64,000 bases of DNA from Pegea sp. RAD2-039 (taxonomy: Eukaryota; Chordata; Thaliacea; Salpida; Salpidae), in contig JAQGEQ010000287.1 in assembly GCA_034620365.1 (NCBI GenBank), forward strand, positions 186,001 through 250,000. The letters are read 5' to 3'. The notes under the pieces were generated by a model. The model did not search any database, was not told where the DNA came from, and saw only the letters and a list, made by a program, of their open reading frames with translations. Each line of letters begins with the position of its first letter. Position 1 is the stretch's first letter. Of the stretch, positions 14,201-26,400 are shown piece after piece. The position numbers and the translations under genes were made by a program.

Positions 14201-17102
14201 ATAAGGTACTAATTATGACTAATTACGCATAAAGAATTATTGCCTACCCTCTCCGTAAGTGATAAGAAAAGCTATAATCAGGATAATAAAAACTGATCTT
14301 GAAAATGGCATTTTTTGAAAAATGTCATTAGCTGCTCATGCAAAAGTAAATGATAAAGCAAACCTAAGAGCAGTTAAGTATTTAAGCTTAAAGCCTTTTT
14401 TCTTCTAAAGTGTAAATAAGAAATATCCTAACAACCGCTTGAGGTTAGTTCTCTTATAGTACTTTTCTCTAATACCAACTGTAAGTCGTATAAGCCGCAA
14501 AAGGACTATATAATCTAATACAGAGTGACATTTCAGTTCAAAGTTTGTAATGCATGTAGCCTGTCTAGCCAGTATCGATAGATATTTCTGAGCCAGCGAT
14601 AGTAAAAATAAGTTTCTATTGCTGCAGATTGCAGCAATAAAAGTTTTAATAATCATTATCGCCACTATCGCCTTTCATCATTAATAATAAAACAAAAACA
14701 CTTGCCCCGTTCAAATTTCCTTTTTACAAAAATATATACTTTAGTATGCCAAAATCGCAGGTTTATTGACTGCAGCCTTTCTAGTAATTGTTCGGATTTC
14801 TTATTGCCTGAAGCTATATTCTAACTTAGGAGAATTGTTTAAAAGATTGTTTAAAGTTCTAAACTATTTTCTCCTAACATTAACATAATTTATTTGTAGC
14901 AAAAATATTGTGAGTCATTAAACCCAAGTTTTTTTTCGTTTGAAAATATGTTTGTTGTAAATTTTTATTATAACTCTAAAAATACTAAAATTTGTTTTCA
15001 AACTATACATTGGTTACTTTCATCTTGAGCGGAACAATTCAAACCCTTTTTGAACGCTTTGTACAATTACTATACATTCAGAAATAATAGATTTAAGCTA
15101 ATAGCTTTTTCAAAAGATTTGAATAATTTGTCTTACTTATTTCAGATAAAATTACTTAAATACAATCACTGTAATTTTCAATAAGTTTGGTTTTAGGAAT
15201 TTTTTGAAGCACACTAGAAGTTTAAAAACAGAACGTTTTCAAAAAATTGGAGAAATATGTTATTCTTTTTAAAATAATAATTCTGCATTGTTTAAATAGG
15301 AGGTCTACTAGTGATGTTAGAAAGATAATTTGTTTTTAGTGGTTTATAACGTTAACAAAAAGCGTAAGTAAATAGTTGTGGAATTGCTTTTTAGTTTATC
15401 TCAGTAAGATATAGCTTAAATTCATAGAAATAACTTTATTTAGCATCAACTGTCAGTCAATTATCCCAAAATAGCTTCAAATGACACTTCACCTAGCATT
15501 AAATCTAAAGTACTTTCAAAATTTAGTTTTTTTAGGAAATGATCAACTAAATATGAGTTTAATACTTTTTGAACTTACAAATCCTGAGATTTTTTCTTTA
15601 AATTCAAAATATTCTGTAAGCAAATAAATTGTTCTCTTTGTACCAAATTAAATTTTAGTTACCTTTCTATAAAAATTCTTTAGATAACTTTATTTACAAA
15701 CCTCAAATTCTATATTTAGAACATTACTTCTTTATAATTTTACAAGTTAAAAAAACTGATACTAAAGTTACAACAAACTACTAAAATTAAAAAAAAATTA
15801 TCGCCTAATCCAAAAAAAAAATTGATATATTAAGGATTATACTCATTATCATTAAAGTAAGTCATTAGCACGCAGTTATTTATTGCTTGATCTCCTTAGC
15901 CTAGTAAGCGCCCAAAAGGACCGAGATGCTTAATTGAACAACTGATTAAGTACTTTTGTGCTCTAAGATTGTGATTCTAAACTATCAAGTATTGCATAGG
16001 TTTTTGAGGTGATGAACTACTGCTTTAGTTTTTCATTCTATTGGTTTGGATGAAGTCAATTATGCAAGAACTGCTTTGGTATAGAAAATTACATTAATAA
16101 ATTTGCCTCATTTCACAGATCGCTTTGTTCTTAGTCATTACATCTTAATGTCGGTTACAAGAAGATATCAAGATTGGTTGAAGACTAAGAAAGAACTACT
16201 TTAAGAGGATTTAAATTGCTGTTACTACAAATAACAGTGGTTAATGTCTGGATACCATCGACAAAATTTATTTCCTAATTACATTAAATACGTACAAAGC
16301 ATATGAAGTAAGTTAACTCATTAATAAGTTCTACTCGGGTTGAAATTCTTTTTATCAAATATCTAAATAAAATTTATTTGTTTTGAATTTGAAAAATTTA
16401 TAGTTGTATACAACATCCAATCATATTTGATACTAACTTTAGTTTTAAGAATATATGATCCTTATAAAAAATTATTATTTTAAAGTCAAAACAACAGGCA
16501 GCCGACTTTTGTTATTAAAAACTTTTTATAAAACTGTCATTTATTGTTTAATTTAAATATTAAAAAAACTAATTATGAAAATCAAAAAAAGGATTTTCAA
16601 AAGAAGAATTTCAGATATTTTAAAGTGTTTCAGTAAATCGTTCACAAATTTTATGAAAAATATTTTACACATAAAAAACATCATGAAGGTAATTCGTCAA
16701 AATCAAATAAAATACATCTTTTGGAATGAATTGAAATTTTAAAAAGAGTTAATCAAGATTTGAAAAAAAATCATTTATACCTTTTTCATGTTAATACTTC
16801 TAGCCCCTAAAGCCCACAGTTGAAATACAAAGGAAAAATTAAATATAAGTGTTTGTGTAAGTGTTCATTCCCTAGTTTTGTGTTTGATCAACACATTTAA
16901 AAGCATCTTACTTCATTTAAATCTCAAGAAAAGCAGTGATATACAAAAGATTGAAAACGCAAGATTAAGTTATCCTAATGTCGATTTATAGATAAATTTA
17001 CGATCAGCGGCAAAAAATAAAATCTTTTCCATACAGTCTAAAAAAGTTACCGAGAAATAAGTAAAAATGAAATAAAATAACACAAGTAGAGATGAAAGAA
17101 AG
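11293..17102. other. Long AT-rich intergenic stretch, no gene supported
   Basis: Almost 6 kb lies between the TP53RK stop and the end of the BRMS1-like gene. Frames of 60-86 codons (13171, 14405) are shadows without family features. No tRNA-like B box and no LINE or LTR similarity was noticed. UTRs and regulatory DNA of both neighbours must be here. Confidence 0.5.
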
Positions 17103-18943
17103 TTATTCTCTTGAATGTATGCTAAGTTTCCCTCTTTGTAATTGTTGCAAATAAATTTTTGAATTTGTACCATTAATTTGATTGATCAAAACTTCCTTCT
17201 CACTAATACCAGTAATTACTCCTCTGTAATAAGAACCAACATAAGTAGGAAACTGCAAGCAAGTGATAAAAAGTTACACTGCAAAAGTTTCTTTCTTCGG
17301 ATTTTGAATACAAACTGATTGATCATTTACAAAAACTTTTCCGTTGTAAATCAGCTTGCCGTCATCATATCGACAGGAGTTCAAAACTCCTCGTCGATGA
17401 GAACCTATCAAAGAGTTGTAAGTATGAGTTTTAGGCACATCTAGATGACTCAATTACGTTTTAGTTCAGTAGGTCGTTTACGACGCTGGTTAAGGTTGAT
17501 AGCTCGTCTAATTTCAGTTAAATCTGAAATAATATCGTCATCTGACAGCATATAGATAATATGGGGTCGTAGATACAAAGTTAAGCAAAATTTTGTTAAA
17601 ATATTGAGTTTAGTAGTAAAGTTGATTAATATTTGAAGTTGTAAAAAGGATATCTTGTACTGAAATAGGCTTTTTCTTTCGTTTACTGCATAACACCGAT
17701 TTTGTAGCTGCGTTTTTAGCCTTTTTACTTTTAGAATCACAAATTCCTCTATCTGAAACCACATAAAAGTTTATAGTCACGTGAAAAAGGCAAATGAATT
17801 GAACGAACGTATGTCCAGATATTTTTCTATGTCCATATTATCTCGATCTTCTTGTAAACAACGAAATTTGTTATCAAAATCATTTCTAAATTCTTCTAGT
17901 AATTCATGTTTGTCATTCTACAACATAAAACAGTCAATAAAAACTACTTTTGGACTCTTACACAACTGAATCAAGTCACCTGTAGTTGCTGTGCACAAGC
18001 GAGCTTGTCCGCCTCTAAAACCATCTTTAACATTTCATGATGTACTTTAGTGTGCTTTGCAATCACCTGTAAAGAAAAAGTGATCAACAATAAAGCTCAA
18101 AAAAACAAGTGTTGATCAAACACATTCTTATACGATAGAACCAGTAACAGTGAATTCAGGTAATGACGATGCAGTTAAGGAAGTTATAAATGATAAATTA
18201 ATGAGATTAGTTTATGTTGAGACTTGATTGATGTGAGACCAGGCACCCCTGTTTTGATTTGGACTGAGGCCAAACATTAAACAAATCAAAAGACAAGAGT
18301 AAGAGCTGTTGAAATGAAGGCTTCGAAAGACAAGACATTCATCAGGTTATGGAATTAGAAGTCATTTTTATGAAGTAAGCTACTTGTGTGTGAAGATGTT
18401 AAAAAAAGGTGAGATTAAAACCTGAAGTTTTTGGTTATTTTCTTCATCTATTAAACGGACTCCATTGATATATTCAAATGAAGTCTCATCTTGTAATTCT
18501 TGCAGCTTCTTATCAAGATCTTCTTTCTTTTCTTTGTATAATCTTCAAGAAGATTTGGTTGAAATATCAAAAGAGTTTTCATGTTTTGAACGAACCTCTC
18601 GTTAATGTCGTCAAACAATTGTTCGATTCGTTGCATGGATTTCGCGTATAACTCGCGCGTCGATGAGATGGTTTCTTCGTCGTAATCAGACCCACTTTCA
18701 ACTTCTGATTCAGACTCCTTAAAAAGATTTAATCAATCTACAAGATATTGGAAGATGAGATCAGTCTCTAACCTCTTCTTCCTCTCGCTCTTCAGATGAA
18801 GATGTAGTGTCCTGTGATGATGTACTATCTTGTGTTTTATCAGACATCTCTACGTTACTGTTTTCTTGATCAATTAAAAAAGTTGGAGCAGACAATTTTT
18901 CATCTCTTACAACGTCACAAATCTCTAATTCTAGTTTTGACAT
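17103..18943 (-). CDS. BRMS1L: BRMS1/BRMS1L-like Sin3-HDAC corepressor subunit
   Basis: Sds3/BRMS1-family subunit of the nuclear Sin3-HDAC corepressor. Nine exons: 18773-18943, 18596-18717, 18422-18542, 17980-18066, 17809-17917, 17654-17752, 17458-17568, 17278-17404, 17103-17223. They sum to 1068 nt, encoding 355 residues (human BRMS1L is slightly shorter). The acidic Ser/Glu-rich N-terminus is followed by a coiled coil (RIEQLFDDINERLYKEKKED onward) typical of the Sin3/dimer region. Next come a KRKKKP basic stretch, GPHIIYMLSDDDI matching the family's GPYIVYMLQDLDI, and a C-terminal segment ending KIYLQQLQRGKLSIHSRE that matches the family KLYISQLQKGKYSI. Introns are 50-350 nt. The one at 17569-17653 is of AT-AC type, and without it the GPHIIYM motif cannot be joined in frame. 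BRMS1 and BRMS1L paralogs cannot be told apart here. Confidence 0.93.
17569..17653 (-). other. U12-type AT-AC intron, 85 nt
   Basis: Reading the minus strand, the intron starts ATATCCTTTT, the canonical U12 AT-AC donor. It ends with a TGCTTAAC branch-site-like element about 12 nt before the terminal TCTAC. Removing exactly these 85 nt joins CAAG to GACCCC, giving ...ISVQGPHIIYML, which aligns with BRMS1L ...VVVSGPYIVYML. No GT-AG pair in the interval gives this join. Confidence 0.88.
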
Positions 18944-19360
18944 TGCGATTGTAAAGTTTGTTAAAAACAGTTCTTAAAAAGTACCTAAAAGAAAGATAGT
19001 GATAAGTAGATGCAAACAGTTTCCTTCACTTACCGAAAGAAGTTAATAAAAAACATTGCATAAAAGTATAATCACAAAAAGTTATAATGAACTAAAATCA
19101 AGGTTTGAAAATAGTTTTAATTGAAATTTCGATGCATTAGTGAATTAATCAACATTTTAGCAAAAATCACATAAAAACCTTAAAATAATCAAAGCAGCTC
19201 ATAGATTTCACAAGAAAAGATAGAATCAATTAGAATATAAATAAAGTAAAAGAATAATTAAATAAAGAGAAGGTATCTTTAATAGATCTTCTGGTAGTAA
19301 AATACAAACACATGAAGACCAACAATTTCATCATGAATTTAATAAGTTGATTATTCAAAG
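18944..19360. other. Intergenic spacer between two minus-strand genes
   Basis: About 0.4 kb between the BRMS1-like start and the ACBD5-like stop. It is AT-rich and must contain the 3' UTR of the ACBD5-like gene and the 5' region of the BRMS1-like gene. No coding signal is visible. Confidence 0.5.
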
Positions 19361-20586
19361 TTATTTGATGAATTTTCTTGAAATCATACTAGCTAAAAGT
19401 GGCCAAACAGTAATAAACATAATTGTTGTCCATGATAGGTTTGGAAATAAATATTTCCTGATCAAATTGAAAATTCTTTTTAATGTTGCTGTTTTTCTTT
19501 TAGGTTGGTCGCTGACTTTTGACAGCTTCTAAAAAATTAAATTGATGAAAAGTAAACAACTTTTAGATTGAAACATTCAATAACAACCTCGTTTAACTGA
19601 TCTTTAACTACTTCAGCAGAACTATCTATTATATAAACTTTTGTTCCACTACTAGCATCACATGGTGTTCTTTGACTTGAAAGAATTAAAGTATTTTGCT
19701 GATTATCTGCAACTAAAGTAAAATATATTTGAATTTGATGAAAAATCACTTTTAAAAAAGACCTTGTTTTGAGAACTCAATACTACTAGCAGCATCACAA
19801 AACTCTTCATCGCTGTCACTACAGATCAAGGTGACTTCTTCATCAACATTTTCTAAAAATCATAACTAATGTTGAACTAGATTTTTACTGAATAAATAAA
19901 ACTTCTTATATAAAAAAAAGCTAAAAATATATCAAATTTATTAAAATATTATTCAACTTGATTTGCAATATATAAAATGTTAAGACAAATCAAGTAAACA
20001 CCAGAAATAGAAATAACAAACCTCTTATATTTTGATTATTTAGTTTTAAGAGAGAGCTAAAAGTAGATTTTTCAGATGAATCAGGAAACATTGATAAAAC
20101 CTAAAAGTTGTAAAATTCTGATAGGTTTTGACAAACTTTTAAGATTAAATATAAATATATTTCTTACTTCAACTACAGCATCAACATAGTTTTGCATTGC
20201 TTCATCTCTACTAAAAGTACTAGCATTTTTCCAAGCTTGCCATTTTGCTGATGCCACAAGCCCCCAAGGCTTTGAAGTATTACATTCACCCTCCATAACT
20301 CTCTTATAGTTGCCATAAAAATTTAGCATAACTTCATTAGATGGTTTATATGATCCTAAACATTTTGTTATCAAATTTAAAAAATGTTTTTTATTGGAAT
20401 AAAAAATCAAATAAATACAATTTTTAAACAAAACAAAAAGCTAAATACTACAAAATAAATATATTTTTATCATATTACAGTACACAACAAAATATTTCAT
20501 TTTATCTTGTATAGATACTTACCATGTTTAGGTAAGCTTCTAATAAGATTAACCGCAGCATTGAAACATAAGCAAGAATCTTCCAT
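19361..20586 (-). CDS. ACBD5: ACBD5-like acyl-CoA-binding tail-anchored protein
   Basis: Acyl-CoA-binding protein of the ACBD4/5 type. In animals ACBD5 sits on peroxisomes, binds long-chain acyl-CoA and tethers to ER VAP proteins. Six exons: 20523-20586, 20168-20355, 20022-20100, 19763-19852, 19588-19712, 19361-19528. They total 714 nt, encoding 237 residues, about half the human length. The ACBP domain spans roughly residues 5-82, with SLPKHGSYKPSNEVMLNFYG, the YK ligand pair (NYKRVMEG) and the conserved KWQAW. Exon 4 encodes SDSDEEFCDAASSIEF, an FFAT-like VAP-binding motif behind acidic residues, at the place where ACBD5 carries its own. Exon 6 ends in a basic region and one membrane span (TTIMFITVWPLLASMI) with a short RKFIK tail, as in tail-anchored peroxisomal proteins. 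Shortening relative to vertebrates lies in the linker. Confidence 0.92.
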
Positions 20587-23453
20587 GTTATATACTTATA
20601 ATAAAATGAATCTGAAAACAAGAAAAACATATATTTTATTCAATATATGGCAAATTATACAGTTCTTATAAAACAACAACAAACAATATAAGCAAAAAGG
20701 TAAGTAGAAGGTCTTAAGTATAACAGCTTGAAATAATTAATGTATAAAAAATAGAAATACTGAAGAACCTTAAATATAATTTAATAATAAAAATATAAAA
20801 TAATAAAGAAAGGAAAAAAACTGGCAGTATTATAATTTACATTTTAGGAAATTACTTAAATCATATTTCTAACAAAATTTTTTAAAGAGATGATAAGTTT
20901 TAATGTATTTAAAAAGAAGATTTCAAACCATGGTTATCTTATTGAATAATATATATTAAACCAGCAGAAATACTTCAACTAAAATTATCTAAATAAACTG
21001 CTCTAAGTAAAGTTTGATATTAACAAAAAACTAAAAATAAAAAAATATAAAAATCAAACTAAGCATTAAAACATTTTCAAAGAAATAAAATTATGGTAAA
21101 AAAATATATATCAAAAAATTCAAACTATCTACAGATAAAAATAGAAATACAAAACTTTATACTAAAAGTACCAAGTTAAGAGATTTAGAAAATTATCTGA
21201 TAAATTAAATAGAAAATTAAACACAATTAAACTAAATTGATACAAAAAAAAAGAAACCAATAAATTTTTAAATCAATTTAACAAACTTTCTTAGAATTTT
21301 TAACAAACAATATTTCTCTATTGCACTAATTAAAAAGAATCAAAACACTTTTGCAGATTTGTTGGAGCTTAAATCAAAACTCAAAAATTATTTATTTTTA
21401 GTATATGTATATCTAACTTGTTATAGTATAAATAACAAAAATTAAATATAATATTAAAAATAACACTTATTATATCTAATAACAACTTTTCTACACTTAT
21501 CATCATTAACAATTAATAAAAAAAGTATAATAAGTAAAAGGATAAGGACAAAAATGATTTTCTATTAGAGAATAACTAAAGATTAAAACTGTTATAAAAT
21601 GCCCTTTTAAACAAAACTAAAATATGAAAATAATCAATCTAAACAATAATAAAAATAGTAAAACAGCTGCTGAATTTTATGAATATCAAATTTAAATAAA
21701 TCACGAAAAGATTATATCGACGTAAAGATTTCAATTAGCAAAGATTGCAATTACAGAGATATAAAATATTATACAACAGAGTGGATAAATATAGTATTAT
21801 AGAATTTTAGCAGCAAGTTTTTAAGGTTCGTTATATAAAAAACACTTATTACAAACATCGGTTTAGTTGCGGCAAAAGTCACCTTATTTTCAAAATAAAC
21901 TAAAGATGATTTTTACGTTTAGTCCAACAACACATGAAACTTTATATCAATTTATTAGCTAAAGTTTATATGCTGTATTGAATATAATATTTAAAGAAAT
22001 TTAAGTAAAAAATGTAAGTTAGAAAAAATTTCAGTTTTGCTTCAATTTTATTTTTTATAGCAAACTACCATTTAATAAGGACCTCAAAAAACAGCCAAAA
22101 ACTTTATATATTTGAATGCTAATATTATTCTAACTGTATTTCTGTACAAGTAAAATTGTAAGTTAAATAAAAAATTGTTCTTTATTCATGCACCCTATGA
22201 ATGATTTACAACTTTCAGTAGAGTATCAACTACGTATCTAATAAATGTATAAGCAAACATATCTATTATCTATATTTGCATCATTTAAAAATTATTTTTC
22301 CATAAAGAAATATTTTCATACCGTTTGCTGCATACAAAGAACTCTGATTTAATCGGTTAGAGCTTTAGAAATCCAAACGTTAGGTAGATAAAATATATTT
22401 ATATATAGATATTTCTTATATTTTTATGTATTACTATTTTTATCTACATTTTAGAATATTTACATTGAGATAATTATACACATCACTATTGTAGGAGTTG
22501 TAAGCTTGTTTCAACTTTGAAATACTGATCTAACTCCAGTCTTTACCAATATCAACGAAACTACAAATTTTCATCTTATACTGAATACTATGATAAATGT
22601 ACCAAATCAATACAACTTCGTGCCAAATATGAAATTTATTGAGCAACATCTTATAAATTTTTAAGAACGTAAATGAATCATTAAAGTATTGAAAGTTGTT
22701 AATATCTGATAAATGAGCTGCTATATGACAAGTTACGAGTTTTGATGGTTTGCTGAGAACAAAAGAGAATAGCATAGAATATATAAATTTAATAACCGAA
22801 AATGAGAGAGCATACGAATATATGAAAGAGCTTTTGATCGGTAACTTCTTAAGGTACTAAATCAAGCTCATAAACCAATAATTCAGAGTTCTAGTTCCTT
22901 AAAAATATCGAATAAACTTTTAACTTTCCATGGTCTCATCAATTGATTGAACCTCCTTTAATAATTTAGAGTAAACCAGTTAGTTTACGTAAAGATTATT
23001 TAAATTCTTCAAATTTCATTAATTTATTAGATTATAGATTAGAAATATTTCATAAGTATTACTACTTAACAACTTGGTTTTACAGTTAAATACGAGAACA
23101 GAAAATATAATGGACTTAAAAATAAAATTATGCTGAACATACCCATTTTGGAGATTTAAGAAATTTTTCTTTAATTTTTTGATTCTCCTTTTCAGAATCT
23201 ATTTAACAAGGTAGTCAATTTTAAATCGATATCAAAACTATCAAAACAAAAGCGGCTAATTTTTATACTTTTCGCATAATGATTAATAACTTTTAGTGAT
23301 AAGCAACAAATTTAAATCAGACATTATAAAAGATTTTATTATTTAGACTGCAATTATAACATCTTTGATTATGTTTATTAATTCACTAAATAAAAATCTT
23401 TAAAAATCAGATTCTAACTTGAAGTATTAACTATTAAACGTGCTTAATTAGTC
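20587..23453. other. AT-rich intergenic DNA, no gene recognised
   Basis: Very AT-rich, with runs of A and T and many stops on both strands. The 81-codon frame at 22530-22775 has no family features. This stretch must include the 5' region of the ACBD5-like gene and the 3' UTR of the Tudor gene. Confidence 0.5.
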
Positions 23454-26400
23454 TTAGGACAACTTTTCAAGTTTAGTAAGATACATTAGCACATTACCTG
23501 TTGAAGGTATACATACAAGAGAAGGACTCTTTGAGGAAGAGTTAGAAACAAATTCACTGCTACCACCTAATTTGATTGGCCCGTGTAAGTTTGAAACCTT
23601 TTTTAATTTCTTAATAGACGAACATCGATTTTTAACCAAAGGTATCATTTCATCATCAAAAAGACTTTTATGAACTTCAGTGAGAGGCGTGGAAGTTTTA
23701 TAACAAGGCAAGTTATTAAGTGCTTGATTAGTTGGATTCAAGCGGTTTTCTGATAAAACTGTACCTTTATTAGCTAAATGCATTCCAAAATCTTTAAATG
23801 TTTGAATGATATCATAAAAAACATTTACAATAAAAGTATTTGCTCCGAGTCGTTGACCAGTATATAGAATATAAAACGGATTAGCAGCTAAAGATTTGTG
23901 GACGAAGTCCCTGGTAAGTGCATCGCTCGGACAATTTTCAACTTTACACCTGAAAGCCAATCTTGGCAAGGAAGAAGCAGCCAAGGAGAGTTGTTTGAGA
24001 TCTTTGAGTTTCACTTTTTTTTCTTCACCATAGTCAACAAAATAAACAGTAGCAGTGCCTGACTGGACACCAACTATCTCAGCTCGGCACCACATTTGAT
24101 CTGATTTGGCGAGGCATGCTTGATGAATAGCAAAGCTCTTCAAAGGAAAATTTTTACTTTCCTCAGCACAAATACAGATTATCTTTTTTAATGTCGAAGC
24201 ATTTTTATCCAATTGAACAGTAAAATCCTGGAGACTTCTAAATGCAACCAGTTTGACTTTCTCTGGTGCATTATCAGAAATATCAGCTCCTTCAATACAT
24301 ACAAGTCTGGGAGAGTCAGTCACTTTACTTAGACTCAAACCGGTTTGGCCTTCTAACTTTAAACTAATTTGGCCCTTAACTTTGTCATAATTACTGTCAT
24401 TTGTTGGATTTGTCACGGTTACTTGCGGAATATTAAATTGATCTTGGCGATTTCTGATTATATACTCTTGAAGAGGAATAGAATATCGATCGATAAAAAC
24501 TTCTAACTTGATATATGATGAATTGGAGTCATTATCAGACATCACAGCATATATGAGAAGATTATCGCACGAACTCAAAACTCTCAACTCAGTAGTACTT
24601 ACATCTAAACCTTCTTCTAAGTTACATTTAGCTGCAAATGCACCTCTTGTGAATTTAGCTGGTAGTTGAGTTAGTGACGAAGTTGGTGCTACAGTCTTAC
24701 TACCGTAGTCGATATACAGCAATCTCAAACTGTCAGTGCTGTCTACGGACAAAACTTGAGCTCGGCGAAACTTTCTAGATGAAGAACAAAAACAAAGACA
24801 GAAATCACCTGGTTGAATAAGCCAATTTAAATGATTTTTTACAAATGATCTGTTGATATCATCCTCCATTTCTTCCAACTCTGGAATATTCCACAACAAT
24901 TGCAGATAGAAACAATTTGCTGAGTCCACATGAGATATATGAACTGGAAGTGAGTCATCAGTGTCTAGAACCATCGAGTCAACAGCTAGACCTTGCCAGA
25001 TTCTAACTGGCTGATTCTCACTTACGTTATCCACTACCCAAACCTGGTTCATCTCGTTGTAGCGAAGAAACCGTAGCTGCAACCTCTGATAACTTGACTG
25101 CTGAGAATGTGATTGAACGAAATTGATATCAGAAAGTTCAAAGTTTTCTTCAGTGGTGCATTTTATGGCGTAGCACGGAAATGTAGCTAAGTCATGATCA
25201 ATCAAGTACTTCATTTGATCTTTCTGTGTCTTAAACACAACGCCACTATCTAAATCTTGTACGACTACATAATCATCATTTTTTATTTCGCACACAATAG
25301 CTCGACACCATGAAGCTTGGCATCTTACACAAACTACTTGATCTTTATAAATACTCCCCAAGCAATAATCACAATATCTCAAAGCATCATAAAATCCTGT
25401 TAATTCTAACAACGAGCTTTCACGAGTTTTTTCTAAACTTTCTATATAAACGAAATAAAGAGAATTGAACTTAGCCTTCATTATTACACTAATAATCTCA
25501 TCTTGATGTACATTTTCACAAACATTCAACTGATACAAGAACCGAATTGCTGAAAAGTAATCTTGAGATACATGATTTCTCCAAAGAGAAAATCAAACCC
25601 TAAGCAACTTCTCAACTGCTTACAAGTATCGCTGGCATCCAGTCCAAGGTCTAGTAAGATAATACCATCATTTCTACCCACAACCAGCCCATTCATTTCT
25701 TGATTTTCAATAACTTTACATAAACTCCTAGAATATTTCGATCTTTGTAGTACTCTGTTCCAGAAGTCATCAGAAAATTGACAAGGAAACGCCATAGAAG
25801 GGATGTGCGTGAACTGATCTACACAATCAAATCTAAGATTACTAAACGAAGTTTCAATTACCATTCCATAGTCAACCAGTTGGACACAAACTTTATTCTC
25901 ACTCTTACCACAAATCGGGGACAATAGATGTCCTCTGTACCAAAACCCATCATCTCGAAGGACAACACAACAAATGGTTGTTGGTAATTGGTCATGATGA
26001 GGTTTTCCCAAAACTGCAGCTTGTAAGTCGTTCTGCAAACTTTTTATCTGATCTGAATGGCAGCGAAGTTGGCAATAAAAAAGCCCATGTAAAGCGTCTA
26101 CACTGCAAATATAAAAGTCATATTTCTTTTCAATATAAACGCGAGCTGGCAGCTGTAAGAAAGCGTATAGTTTAAACGGAATTTTTTCTAATTGCGGTAT
26201 TTCCGATGATTTCAACCTTTCAGATGGTCGTCGATAAAACTGAAGATCACAGATGAAACGAACTCCTAATGAATCACGGGTATACGAGAGGATACTACAG
26301 TAAGCATTAGAATTTAAGTTGAAATGTTCTTGGAGTAACTCTTTTGTACATATGTTTTCAGATGAGTTCAAGGACTTGATCAAGATACATCTAAACGCCG

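Noticed and set aside
14405-14665. 86-codon minus-strand frame in the long spacer
   Set aside because: Composition is AT-driven and hydrophobic with no family features and no splice partners.
17450-17764. Continuous 104-codon frame MWFQIEEFV...LKRN as a coding exon of the BRMS1-like gene
   Set aside because: Only its last part (HIIYMLSDDDI onward) matches the family. The first part in the other frame gives the basic KRKKKPISV segment, and the AT-AC intron explains the change.
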